DNA of 64,000 nucleotides from Antedon mediterranea (Eukaryota > Echinodermata > Crinoidea > Comatulida > Antedonidae), in NCBI RefSeq assembly GCF_964355755.1, contig NC_092670.1, positions 36,627,795-36,691,794 on the forward strand, given 5' to 3'. The notes below the pieces were generated by a model, which had not been told where the DNA came from, did not search any database, and saw only the letters and a program-made list of their open reading frames with translations. How positions within the stretch are numbered: position 1 is the stretch's first letter; every line of letters begins with the position of its first letter. A program made the position numbers and the translations under genes. This document shows positions 53,241 to 63,372 of this stretch, one piece after another.

Positions 53241-53769
53241 CTGTATCAAAAAGTAGGTGGTTAATTACTGTTGAATCGTGGGTCGGTTAATAGATTAATT
53301 GAGTGCAATTTATGGCGACGATTGATCTCCTTAATGAATCCAGCACGAAGTAAAGCAACGTTATTTTGGGATTTAGAAAACGATTGGAAATTATACAACC
53401 AACATAGAAACATACTCTACGTTTTAAATTCTAGATGCATCTACATGTAATTAATTAAATTCACTGAATTCATTAACCTACATTAAAAAACAATTAATTA
53501 TACTGGGGTTAGATTCACAATAGATAAAAACAATTTCATTCACTAAAAATTTAAAAAAACGGTGAAATTGTAATTATGCTACATGCTTATTAATATCACA
53601 TTTATAATTGTGTTTTAAAATAAAGTTTGCAGGAAAAAGACCTCCGAATAACAATTTCACTAGCTTGTTATTAGAGTATAGGCCTATATTAATTCCATCA
53701 AATTACACCATAAGCAGGAATAGTTACAGAAGCCATCGCAACGCTGTAAATTCTCTATTGGTTTGTGGT

Positions 53770-53878
53770 GTGTAGTGTATGGTGTGGCAAGTGTGCATAA
53801 ATTAGCCCGATTGCTCATTAGTTAAGCTGTAATAATTTCTCTAATATTTATGCACACTGTCCACACCATACGCCACAC
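53770..53878. repeat. Inverted repeat with 30-bp arms
   Basis: GTATGGTGTGGCAAGTGTGC (53778-53797) pairs with GCACACTGTCCACACCATAC (53852-53871), with TAAATTA/TAATATTTA extending inward; loop about 40 nt. Intergenic. Confidence 0.8.
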
Positions 53879-54302
53879 TTAAACATTGATATTCCTCAAG
53901 CTTAATGACTTATTTTTTACGTATGTTTATAAACCACCTAAATAATTAAACACAGTTGGATAATCAAACCTCATTTACCATAAACAAGGATACAATACAT
54001 ATATAGGCTCACTCACAACTCGAATAGAATGATGTCATCAACAGTGATTCAACAAAACTCTACATATCTAAACACATTGCCTATACTGACCTAGATAAAA
54101 AACAACTAATTCCATTTGAATATTGAAATACAACACACTTTTAAAAATTGGAATAATCTATGGTTAATAGAAAACACCTGTGTATACAAGTTAACATTAA
54201 CACATTTCATTGTACAGAACATTATGTAGAATTCAATTAATTTTAATGTCAGACTAAATCCCTTATAACCAATAATTACATTATAAATCATGTTTCGACA
54301 TT

Positions 54303-54499
54303 TCACCTACGACGCTTTGTTTCTGGCGACGCTCCCGAAGGTCCTCCTGCTGACCGACGACTGGATGTTCTGAGGCTAGGTGATGAGGTATTATTAAGAC
54401 GTCTTCGAAGCGGATCCTGTTGGTTGGTAGTTTCTGAAGGACCCTTTGGTGCCGGTCGTCCGCGGCCATTTGTTGTTATTGTCGATGATGATGTCATTC
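54303..54499 (-). CDS. SMCHD1: SMCHD1 terminal exon: basic tail and stop
   Basis: 197 nt. Low-complexity Ser/Thr/Pro/Arg tail (MTSSSTITTNGRGRPAPKGP, then RTSSRRSAGGPSG) ending KRRR and TGA at 54305-54303. The tail is not similar to the vertebrate one except for being basic. A variant ATTAAA signal lies about 58 nt past the stop on the minus strand (54247-54242), unproven. Confidence 0.9.
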
Positions 54500-57400
54500 C
54501 TAAAAAAAAACCAGAAAGTTGACCATTTACATTACATTTATTTATTATTATAGAATAAATAAGTTGAACATAATAATAAAATACTACAGAACAGTATTGA
54601 ATTGAATTGAAAAATTGAATTGAATTGAAAATTTATATTTATACTGGGTAACCTCTTCAGTCAAAGACTGGTCTCCCAGAGGGCCCAGTTATGATCAGTG
54701 GCTGTGATGTACTAATACACCGGGGTGACCCCCTACTCGTCTCGAAAGATGTACTAGGTTCTTTAAAGTGCACACGAGCTAGATGTGTACACTGGACCTA
54801 CGGTTTATAGTCCTTATCCGAGAAGACTCGTTCTACCAACAGAACCATAGAGTGAATGAGCCTCGAACCCCTGCCGATGTTATGGCTACGTAATTACGGT
54901 TCCACTGTCTTAACCGCTCGGCCTCTCACTCACTATCAGGTTGGAGACTACCTACCCTAAAGCTACAACAAGTCTTTCCCGCCAGAACCTACCCAAGGGA
55001 CATACAGTATAAGCGACCTAAAAGTACTGTTTTTTTTTTTACTAGAAACACCAATACTAGCTACATGATCTGATGGCATACACCTTAAAAAATGATGTTG
55101 AGTATGGTGCTTGATTTTTAATTTGTGTTTAAGATTTAAATTTTGTTTTTATATATTATTTTTACTGATTATATTATAGTTCACTCATAAGCCAGAATAA
55201 AGATTGTAATGGTTGTCTTTTGATGTTTTTATGTTTTTTAAACTGATTATAATAAATATAATGCTAAAAAAGAATTGGCCGGTTTTGTGTCTGGCAAGAA
55301 GTTGGTTAAATAATAAATAAATTATATACCTAATTTTTCTTCTATTGTGACAAGTTGTTCTTCGGCTTCTTGACATTCACGCATCTGAGTCTTCACGTCC
55401 GAGTCGTTTCGCCTAGCCTCTGCTTCTTTTAACTCAAGTTGCGTTTCTGATCGCTTTGCAACAGCGGCTTTCAGAAAGGTAAGTTTCTCTGAAATTGAAT
55501 TAATCTTACTCTGTTATTTAATGAAAATTATTTTACGGGAAATAATAAAGCTAATCTAATTCCTTTAGGTATATATTAAAAAAAGTGTCTCAAATATATT
55601 CTTCTTATATTTTTTTGTAGTAACTTCACCTTTTTACTCCAGTAACATTTACCACCAGAATTTACCAAACCAATTGTGTGCTACTGCAGTAAAAAAGTGA
55701 ACATACTGCAGCACAATAAATAGAGTCACTTTGACACAGTCCGATAAGATTTAAAAGAAAAATGAATTAGTAGGGATAAAACTAGAACTTACCAATTTGA
55801 TTGCATATATTTTGGTACTCCTGTGATACTGGAGCACCAAACACTGCTCCACGCATTCTTTCTAATGGGAGCGCTCTGTTTTGATTACCGCCAAATTTCC
55901 CATTGCTCTGTACTCGACTTCCATCTCTTGTTAATAACGTTGGACAATGCGCATATTTTATCAACTAAAATATCAATTTATGCAATTTTTTGTTTATGAA
56001 TGGAAAAAAACAAGTGCAACATTACAAGAATGGAACATATCCAGTGCTAGAATTATGCTAAATTTAAATGTATAATTGAATTTTAAAATTTCTTGTGAAA
56101 GAAGAACTCCATGAAAATTAATCTTTGAAGGGTTTACTGTTTATAAACATTTGAATTAAATAGTATTATATATATTAGACACCTACCTCCATCCTGTATT
56201 TGTTCGCATCGTTTAAACTGTCCAAAACTATTGTGTTACCCAATAACATCAGAAAAACTGAAATAAAATAAATACAACACAAAAAAAAAAAAAAAAATTA
56301 ATTAGTAAAGATTACCATATGATTAAAAAACAATAATACAGGGTCCAAATTTATTATTCAGATTTTCTATCTAAAAATCTTGATTTTAATTGGTGTATTT
56401 TTATAGCGATTAGCATTCATTTTTAAGCAATGCAAATCTATAATGTGTAGGTTTTCTAGGCTGGAAGCTTTTTTTTTTATTTCATTATTATTCCAAAAGG
56501 GAGTAACTTGCCAATTACAGAATGGATAAACTATTTAATAATTTATGACGATGCATTATGACTTTAATAGTTCTTTTTAAATTTTAAAGTGTACAGTGAT
56601 ACATTCTATCAATTATTGATATACTGAATGAAAGCACTTTACCTAGCTTGCACTCTTCTTCACTGCCTGGAAACTTCAGCAAATGGCGAGCATATATTGG
56701 ATTACCAGGTGGGTTGTTACTTATCTTAAACTTAACATGTGGGAGTGGCCTAGAAAAACAGAAAATGTAGTAGGTTTAACATAAATTGTTAAAAAGGTAA
56801 AGTAAAGAGTCTTAACAATATACAAAAACATATTATTACCCAGTGTATAAACACAAGCAATCAAATTTGGGCACAATTCCTAATTTTAGTTTGTAAATGA
56901 CAAAGAACTCCCTTAAAAAACAGGTTAACTTAATCTCCATGGAACACTACATTAATCTTAATGGAACACTACATTAATCTCCATGAAACACTACATTAAT
57001 CTTCATCGAGCACTACATTAATCTCCATGGAACACTACATTAATCTTCATCAAGCACTACATTAATCTTCATGGAACACTGCATTAATCTTCATGGAGCA
57101 CTACATAAATCTCCATGGAACACTGCATTAATCTCCATGGAACACTACATTAATCTCCATGGAACACTACATTAATCTACATGGAACACTACATTAATCT
57201 CCATGGAACACTACATTAATCTCCATGGAACACTACATTAATCTACATGGAACACTACATTAATCTCCATGCAACACTACATTAATCTCCATAGAACATT
57301 ACATTAATCTACATGGAACACTACATTAATCTCCATGGAACACTACATTAATCTCCATGGAAAACTACATTAATCTACATGGAACACTACATTAATCTCC

Positions 57401-60400
57401 ATGGAACACTACATTAATCTCCATGGAACACTACATTAATCTCCATGGAACACTACATTAATCTCCATGGAACACTACATTACAAGGCTAAGCTAGAGTT
57501 TTTTTAGATGTTAGTGTATGCTTACTTGTTCCAATCTGGAAGATTCCTCTTAAAGATTGAATCCAGAGGGAGGACTTGCTGGGACCCGTTTGACTTATCA
57601 TAGATCTCTTTGGCTCGGGTCGTTGTCTTGGTGATGACACAATCCATGTCACCACCAAGGTGCCATGACAGAATACGTGCAATATCATTATCTTCAACTT
57701 CTGCCAGATGTCCGATCTGTGTATTACATTTAGGTTGACGATTATTGGAATGAATGTGTGTATGTTAAAAAATGTTTTTGGCCGCACACTTTCTTCTCTC
57801 TCCCTTACATATTTAGGAAAATTGCCAAGGGTAACCATAAGCCAATTCATTCACTATCCTTAAAGGTGGCAATCCTATTCACAAGACAAACATACACAGA
57901 TGCTCTGCATAAACAAAGTCTTATTACAACTTTTTGGGATTGGGGTTGTAAATTGTAATTAGAAATAAAAATTCTGACATGACAAGACTTGAACCCATAA
58001 CCCTTGGATTGGTAGCTGTGCATCATAACCACCGAGCCACAACTCAATTCAAAATGATTATGTTATAATGTACTGTACTGTAATGTAATGCTGGAATTAT
58101 ATATAACAGAAGTTAAACATTTAAAATAGTTCAAACCTTACCTTGCCTATTGTCATGGAATCCCCAATTACCACATTTTCCAATCCACATTTTCTCCTCG
58201 GTTTTTTAAGAAAACTGTCTTTCTTCTTGGTTAAATCGCTTATCAGTCTTGTTATGCTAACGTCCTGAAATTCACAAGATTTTCTAGTAACTTCTAGTTA
58301 AGTAATTTCAGTGAACTATTTTCCTCATATCAGTAGAGGCCCAGGGTATGTTACAATAATACAAAATAAAAATAAAATAAAATGAAAATTACATTAGGTT
58401 AGTAAAAAAAACGAGGGGCAGATCTTATATCATATATACTATTAAGAATATGTTGTCCTTCCATGATTAAACAAATTCTGGATCCAAATCGGAAAACATT
58501 ATAGAATGTTCATTTGAAATAGATTTTTGAAAGTTTAGACTTAATTATTATTAGTCCAAGTCTGGAATCTTACAGATCTAATTTGTTGCGCTGAAAGACC
58601 CATCTTCTGCAACTCTCTTTTTGTTTGCGTCTCCACTTCAACAGCCTCGGCATTAGCATCTACACAAAACACAACAGATTTAAAATATTTATTGAAATTT
58701 ACTACATTATGTAGATAAAAATAATAAATAATATTAAATTATAAATAATTTACATTAAATAGTGTCCAATAAAAAAATCACCTGTTTTTAAATTGTAAAT
58801 TTCTAAATCTCTGTCTACACTATCAAACTACAGTAGTTTATCAAAAATGTGTGATGTGCCCAAATATGGTAGTGATATGCTTAAATATGGTAGTGATATA
58901 TGGTAGTGATATGACATCATCATGTCCAGTTTCAATTGATGATGTTAACCTAACTATATACAATCTAAATTCTAATAAAGGGTCTGGATCTGACGGTATT
59001 ACTGCTCGTGTCTTAAAATCTGTATCTCCCTTAATCATCCACCAACTTACCCATTGTATAAATTCATCTTTTTTATCTGGCACTTTTCCAACACACTTAA
59101 AACTAGCTTAAGTTGTGCCCATTTTCAAGAAAGGTGAACGAAGTCAATTATCTAATTACCGGCCAATATCACTACTTTCAGTGTTTTCCAAAATTATTGA
59201 AAAACTCATGTATTCTAAACTTTCTGATTATCTCACAAAATTTGATATACTTAATAAACGCCAATATGGTTTTCGAAAAAATCACTCTACATCCCATGCC
59301 GTTTTAGATCTTATTAATAATATTACAAATTCATTTGAATCAAAAGAAAATGTATTAAGTTTATTTATTGATCTTTCAAAGGCCTTCGATGTTATTAATC
59401 ACGATAATTTAATTAAAAAACTTGAGTGCTATGGAATTAGAGGTATTTCATTGAATTGGTTTAATAGTTATTTGAAAGATAGAAAACAATATGTTGCATT
59501 AGGATCTTGTACATCGTCGACGATGGATATTACTTGCGGAGTGCCACAGGGATCTGTGCTTGGGCCATTGCTCTTCCTTATTTATGTTAATGATCTGGCT
59601 AATGTCAGTAACAAATTGCAAGTAATATCCTTCGCCGACGACACCACCTTATTTTACTCCAATTCCAAAATTGATGTATTATTTACTACATTCAATGATG
59701 AATTAACAAAATTTTGTGACTGGTTTATTTCAAACAAATTACTTATTAATACTCTTAAAACAAATTATTTAATTTTTCACAATTCTCAACGTAAACTAAA
59801 AGTTGATGACCTAAATATACTTCTTGGCGGAATTCAAATTGAACGCAAAACTGAAACACTTTTTTTAGGTGTATATATTCATGAAAACCTCAAATGGACC
59901 AGTCATCAAAATTACGTTTCGAAAAAAATATCAAGATCTATTAGTATTATTAACAGACTTAAGCACTTCTTCCCTCTAAATATTTTAATTTCTCTTTATA
60001 ACACACTTGTACTTCCTTATTTCCAGTATTGTAACATTATTTGGGCTGCAGATTACTCTTCTAATATTGCTAGATTAACTAAATTACAAAAACGTGCAGC
60101 TAGAATTATTACTTTTTCACCATATAGAACCGCATCTGAACCCCTTTTTAAACGTCTTGGTATATTAAAATTAACGGATATCCACAATGTTCAAGTTGCC
60201 AGTTTTATGTTTAATTATTTTAAAAACCAACTTCCTATTTCTATGATTGATATGCTCTGTAAACGTACCAAATTTCACAATTACAATTACAAGAACTTCT
60301 CATTTAAACATTCCTTTTGCTAGACTTACAAAAACTAAATTTTTTATAACTATATCAGGTCCTAATTTGTGGAATCATATCCCACCAAATATCAAAACGT

Positions 60401-63372
60401 CAATATCATTATTTACTTTCCGAAAAAAGTTAAAGAATCATTATATATCTAAATATTATACTGCTTAGTTAATATGCTTATTATCATTATTTATACTCAC
60501 TATTTATGTCTTACACAAAATATTAGTTGTTGTTTATTATTGCAATCTTTAATCTATACTATATATAATGTATATATAGTATATACTATATATATACTGG
60601 AATTATAATTTATGTATACATATTTTTTTTTTTTTTCATTTACCAATATCGGTAGTTATTTCATTTATAATTATCATGAAACTATTGAAATATAATTTAA
60701 ATAATTTGTATAAAGAAGATGTTAGTTATGTTATTATACTGTAATTTTTTATCCTAAATTATATAATTATATATTCTAGGTTATTTTTATTTTTTTAGTA
60801 ATGTGTTTCGTTATGGGTCCCTACGAGACAAGTTTTTAACTTCTAGAAGGGATCCATGATAATAATGACTACCAATTACTGCTTTATCTATGTTCACTTT
60901 AATATCTTTTTTCTATTTTGTATATATTCATTCATTATTATCTAAATAAATATTATCTGAATCTGAATCTGAATCTGAATATATGGGTGTATCACATTTT
61001 TGTTGTCACATACAGTTTGATAGTGTAGACAGAGCTTTAGAAAACTTAATAAATCCTGGAGTACAGTCAACTTTTTCAATACTATAGGTGCCCTGACAAA
61101 CAGAAACTCATCCAAAACCACCACGTTTTGGCAGGTATTCAATCACCCATATGAATCTTGTACTAAAAAAAAGGAAAAAGTAATCCAAGTTTTCTCTAAT
61201 ATTATAATGCACTTACTTTTCATCTCTTTTACTAATTGGTCAATAGTATCAAAAAGTTCTTTGTACGCCTTAATGTGTGATATCAGGTCATCACGATCTC
61301 TGCTAAGTGCTGCCATTCGACTTTGCTTACGAGCATCTAAAAAAGAAAAACAAAGTTGTAGAGCGTACTAACTACATGATACCAACAACTTCTGAACTTT
61401 AAAGATATATTTCTCAAATAGTATTATTAATATTAATTATTAATTATTGTATATGACATTTTAATGCAACTTCAATTTGAAAAAAAAAATGGCAAGAAAA
61501 AATGAAATTTAAAGAAAAAATGAGTTGTCTTTATACAAGTGAAAACATTATTACTTTTTTGTGTTTTTTTTTCTCAACAGAAGTGATCTTTATTAAAACT
61601 GCAACATGGCCTATTCAAAGTCTGATTTATAATATTCATTTTTCATGTTTTTTTTTTTTTTGGGGGGGGGGGGGAGACAATGCATCTTTAAATTATGTTA
61701 TTTAAAAAAAAAACACAAAACAAATGCCTACCATTATAGAATAAAAAAGGCTGACAAAATGGCTTCACTTTATTGGAGAGTTTAGATGATGTCACGGCCA
61801 TCTTAACAACATATTCTACCCCATCTTTCCCTGGAGTGTTAGCCTCCACTGTTACATTCTAAAAGTGAATAACAAGTTACTTTAAACATACTGAAGAAAA
61901 GGGTTCGTTATTAAAGTTGCGCTGTGCTGTACATAAATAAAATAGATGATGACATTAATTTAAATTAATAAAAAGCTTGGTTGAAAAGGAAAGACTTCAA
62001 CTAGGTCTTGAAAGAGTTTATAGTAGTACACTGATTGAAATTGGTAGGGAATTTGGAGTTGAAGCTGCCACAGCAAAGCTCTACCACCATATGTAGAATG
62101 TCCTAGTCTAGTCTTAGGAACTACTATAGGTATTTATTCAGAAGGCAGCCCAACGGCTGAAAGGTTCTGCAAACAACGTACAAAGTAAAAATTTAAAAGA
62201 CTCTAACAACAATATAATATATACAAGTACACAGTAAATCAGATAATTAAAAAGCCGTTAAAATTCTTTAAAAAGCCAAAAGACCCAGATAAACCAAAGC
62301 AAGTGGTAAATACTAATTCGTTAATTATTATTAATGTTATAAACCTACAAGGTTTTAGTTTTAGAAGCTTCTAGCAGACATTAGCCACCTGATCTAAGAG
62401 ATCTAGTAGGCTGGTAAATATGCACAAGTTTAGATAGGTAGACTGTTGCCAAATTGTGTATATAGTTATATTTAGCAACCTTATGTCAGACATGAAATTA
62501 TGGGTGCGTGTTACTTTCAGAAAACATTTTTAAACCCGGTATTTGGCGATCAAGTTCAATTGGCGTTTTTAAAACCGTATCTAAAATTGGTTCTTATTAT
62601 GTAGACATTTCTGTTGGCAAGAAAATACCATTTCTTCAAGATACAGTACACTATTTAAATCTGTATTCTCTTGCTCAATAGAACTGTGGAATACTTTTAT
62701 TTAATTACACATAATGCTAGTACCAGATTTAGTAATCAATTCTGAAAGCTCGCACAGATGCTAGAAAATTTAGAATTTTTATTTAATGGAGCTCAACTTT
62801 GGAATAAATTACCATTAACTATAAAATGTACCTCTTCAAGATTTAAATTCATAAAAGAAGTTAAATGTTTACTATTACAAAAGCATTAATTTTAGCCCTT
62901 ACTCTCTATTATATAGTTGTAGTTTCTTCTTATTGAATTATTACCATATTATTGTTGTTAGAATGATCAAATGCTTTTTGACCAATTTATTTTTGTGACA
63001 GGGGTCAAACTAGTGAAAATTATTTTTTGGCTCCTTTTCACATATAGTAGTACTGTATGTACCTTATTATAATATGTAAATAAAGTTGAATGTGAATGTA
63101 ATTGGGCCATAATATTCTAACAAAACAAGAGGAAAAAATTGTTTATTTAGGAATGAGTGGTCAAAGAAAGGAATTTTTGTTAAACTATTTATTTTTTATC
63201 TTACTTCAATCAACGCTCTGCCCTTGGTCATGGTAAAAGTCATGTTACTGGCAGATTGATCAAGACATGGCATCTCGCTGTCATCACCCTCATCTGTGTC
63301 ACTCACAGAACTACACACTGTCACAGAAACTTTGCCATTGATGTCCTCACCTGCAGGGTTGTTGAATTCATC
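54303..63372 (-). CDS. SMCHD1: SMCHD1 orthologue, C-terminal half (11 exons; 5' part beyond window)
   Basis: SMCHD1 is a non-canonical SMC protein: an N-terminal GHKL ATPase (not in the window), a long Ig-like middle region and a C-terminal hinge that dimerises and binds nucleic acid; in mammals it silences chromatin. Minus-strand exons 63372-63205, 61858-61732, 61336-61217, 58659-58574, 58264-58142, 57716-57526, 56749-56643, 56257-56187, 55964-55793, 55488-55330 and 54499-54303 join in phase to 506 residues plus stop. I see Ig-like strands (1-98), coiled coil (99-200), hinge (about 205-388; DIARILSWHLGGDMDCVITK, QQVLPLDSIFKRNLPDW, CPTLLTRDGSRVQSNGKFGG), a second coiled coil ending IEEKLG and a basic tail ending KRRR. 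The hinge motifs are those I know from vertebrate SMCHD1. Confidence 0.92.
54598..54935 (-). mobile_element. tRNA-derived SINE (minus strand), best copy
   Basis: Minus-strand head has a Leu/Ser-tRNA-like A box (GGCCGAGCGGTTAAG, 54924-54910) and a B box (GGGGTTCGAGGC, 54872-54858). The body follows (GGTTACCCAGTATAAA near 54640) and the tail is TTCAA repeats (54598-54635). It lies 0.1-0.4 kb from the SMCHD1 terminal exon, in the intron, same direction as the gene. Confidence 0.8.
55330..55488 (-). CDS. SMCHD1: SMCHD1 exon: C-terminal coiled coil
   Basis: 159 nt. Lys/Glu/Gln-rich helix: KAAVAKRSETQLELKEAEAR, then QEAEEQLVTIEEKL, completing EEKLG with the next exon. Same position and ending as the final coiled coil of vertebrate SMCHD1. 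Confidence 0.93.
55793..55964 (-). CDS. SMCHD1: SMCHD1 exon: hinge end
   Basis: 172 nt. CPTLLTRDGSRVQSNGKFGG, then LPLERMRGAVFGAPVSQEY. This is the most diagnostic SMCHD1 stretch in the window. Acceptor GATATTTTAG, donor TTG|GTAAGT. Confidence 0.96.
56187..56257 (-). CDS. SMCHD1: SMCHD1 exon: hinge, second half start
   Basis: 71 nt. VFLMLLGNTIVLDSLNDANK then YRME: the LLG(D/N)T-I-x-LD-x-L-x-x-A-N motif of the SMC hinge, close to SMCHD1. Donor GAG|GTAGGT, acceptor ATTTTATTTCAG. Confidence 0.93.
56643..56749 (-). CDS. SMCHD1: SMCHD1 exon: hinge, middle
   Basis: 107 nt. PLPHVKFKISNNPPGNPIYA, then RHLLKFPGSEEECKL, corresponding to the strand and helix between the two hinge halves. Acceptor TGTTTTTCTAG, donor TAG|GTAAAG. 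Confidence 0.92.
56936..57482. repeat. 22-bp minisatellite in SMCHD1 intron
   Basis: About 25 copies of ATTAATCTCCATGGAACACT(AC) with point variants (CTTCAT, CTACAT). It ends about 40 bp from the neighbouring exon (57526-57716). No spacers, so not CRISPR-like. Confidence 0.95.
57526..57716 (-). CDS. SMCHD1: SMCHD1 exon: hinge, first half
   Basis: 191 nt. ARILSWHLGGDMDCVITKTT and AKEIYDKSNGSQQVLPLDSI match the SMCHD1 hinge. Ends FKRNLPDWN with a split Lys codon. Donor AA|GTAAGC, acceptor GTAATACACAG. Confidence 0.94.
57850..58045 (-). mobile_element. tRNA-like sequence, probably another SINE
   Basis: Minus strand: A-box-like TGGCTCGGTGGTTATGATGC (58040-58021) and B-box-like GGGTTCAAGTCTTG (57996-57983). 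No convincing cloverleaf. In an SMCHD1 intron. More likely a SINE head than a tRNA gene. Confidence 0.5.
58142..58264 (-). CDS. SMCHD1: SMCHD1 exon: linker into hinge
   Basis: 123 nt, phase 0. Basic DLTKKKDSFLKKPRRK, then VVIGDSMTIGK, which joins IGHLAEVEDND in the next exon, the expected entry into the hinge domain. Confidence 0.9.
58574..58659 (-). CDS. SMCHD1: SMCHD1 exon: coiled coil continued
   Basis: 86 nt encoding ANAEAVEVETQTKRELQKMG then LSAQQIRS. Separated from the previous exon by an intron largely made of a LINE nested in a MITE. Donor TCT|GTAAGA. Confidence 0.87.
58928..60980 (+). mobile_element. CR1/L2/Jockey-group LINE inserted in a MITE
   Basis: Reverse transcriptase from 58934: SNKGSGSDGITARVLKS, a stop at 59109-59111, then VPIFKKGERSQLSNYRPISL, GFRKNHSTSHAVLDLI, LFIDLSKAFDVINHD, GVPQGSVLGPLLFLIYVNDL and the catalytic FADDTTLF (59629-59652). 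The reading continues to 60321, where the frame breaks, then ISGPNLWNHIPPNIKTSISL in another frame to 60468. The 3' UTR ends in about four TCTGAA repeats (60955-60979), as in CR1/L2-like elements rather than poly(A). The endonuclease is missing (5' truncated). It sits in an SMCHD1 intron, opposite in direction to the gene. Confidence 0.9.
59115..60323 (+). pseudogene. Reverse transcriptase ORF of CR1/L2-group LINE (truncated)
   Basis: 402 codons with the RT fingers, palm (FADD) and thumb. An in-frame stop lies just upstream (59109-59111) and a frameshift lies just before the normal C-terminus, so the product would be defective. Confidence 0.85.
61217..61336 (-). CDS. SMCHD1: SMCHD1 exon: coiled coil before hinge
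   Basis: 120 nt. Highly charged helix (DARKQSRMAALSRDRDDL, KAYKELFDTIDQLVKEMK) with heptad-like spacing. Acceptor CTTTTTTAG, donor AAA|GTAAGT. Confidence 0.88.
61402..61688. mobile_element. MITE-3 copy filling most of an SMCHD1 intron
   Basis: TA then AAGATATATTTCTCAAATAG; right end GGGAGACAATGCATCTT then TA. It takes up 287 of the 395 bp between exons 61336 and 61732 and contains a T run followed by about 13 G (61648-61675). Confidence 0.8.
61732..61858 (-). CDS. SMCHD1: SMCHD1 exon: last Ig-like segment
   Basis: 127 nt. NVTVEANTPGKDGVEYVVK continues the beta strand from the previous exon and ends KPFCQPFLFYN, the end of the Ig-like repeats before the coiled coil. Donor ATG|GTAGGC. Confidence 0.88.
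62640..63095 (+). mobile_element. LINE remnant: RT C-terminus and 3' UTR
   Basis: Frame-broken match to the LINE ending: FNGAQLWNKLPLTIKCTSSR, FKFIKEVKCLLL and stop near 62889, followed by a UTR ending GTTGAATGTGAATG. In the SMCHD1 intron between 61858 and 63205. Confidence 0.65.
63205..63372 (-). CDS. SMCHD1: SMCHD1 exon: Ig-like region strand
   Basis: 168 nt, phase 0 both ends. Reads DEFNNPAGEDINGKVSVTV, an acidic segment, then MTFTMTKGRALIE: the beta-rich pattern that recurs in SMCHD1's middle region. Acceptor CTTTTACCTTCAG, donor GAA|GTAAGA (minus strand). Further upstream exons must lie past 64000; none is visible at 63373-64000. Confidence 0.85.

Larger units (their letters stand above)
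58805..61039. mobile_element. MITE-2 copy split by the CR1/L2-like LINE
   Basis: Left part 58805-58927 (TA, AATCTCTGTCTACACTATCA ... GACATCATCATGTCC), right part from about 60981 (ATATGGGTGTATCACATTTT ... TTTGATAGTGTAGACAGAGC, TT, TA). Removing 58928-60980 restores the order seen in the intact copy at 8484. Confidence 0.88.

Noticed and set aside
56936-57482. Regular 22-bp repeats resembling a CRISPR array
   Set aside because: No spacers between the units, and the array is inside an animal gene intron.
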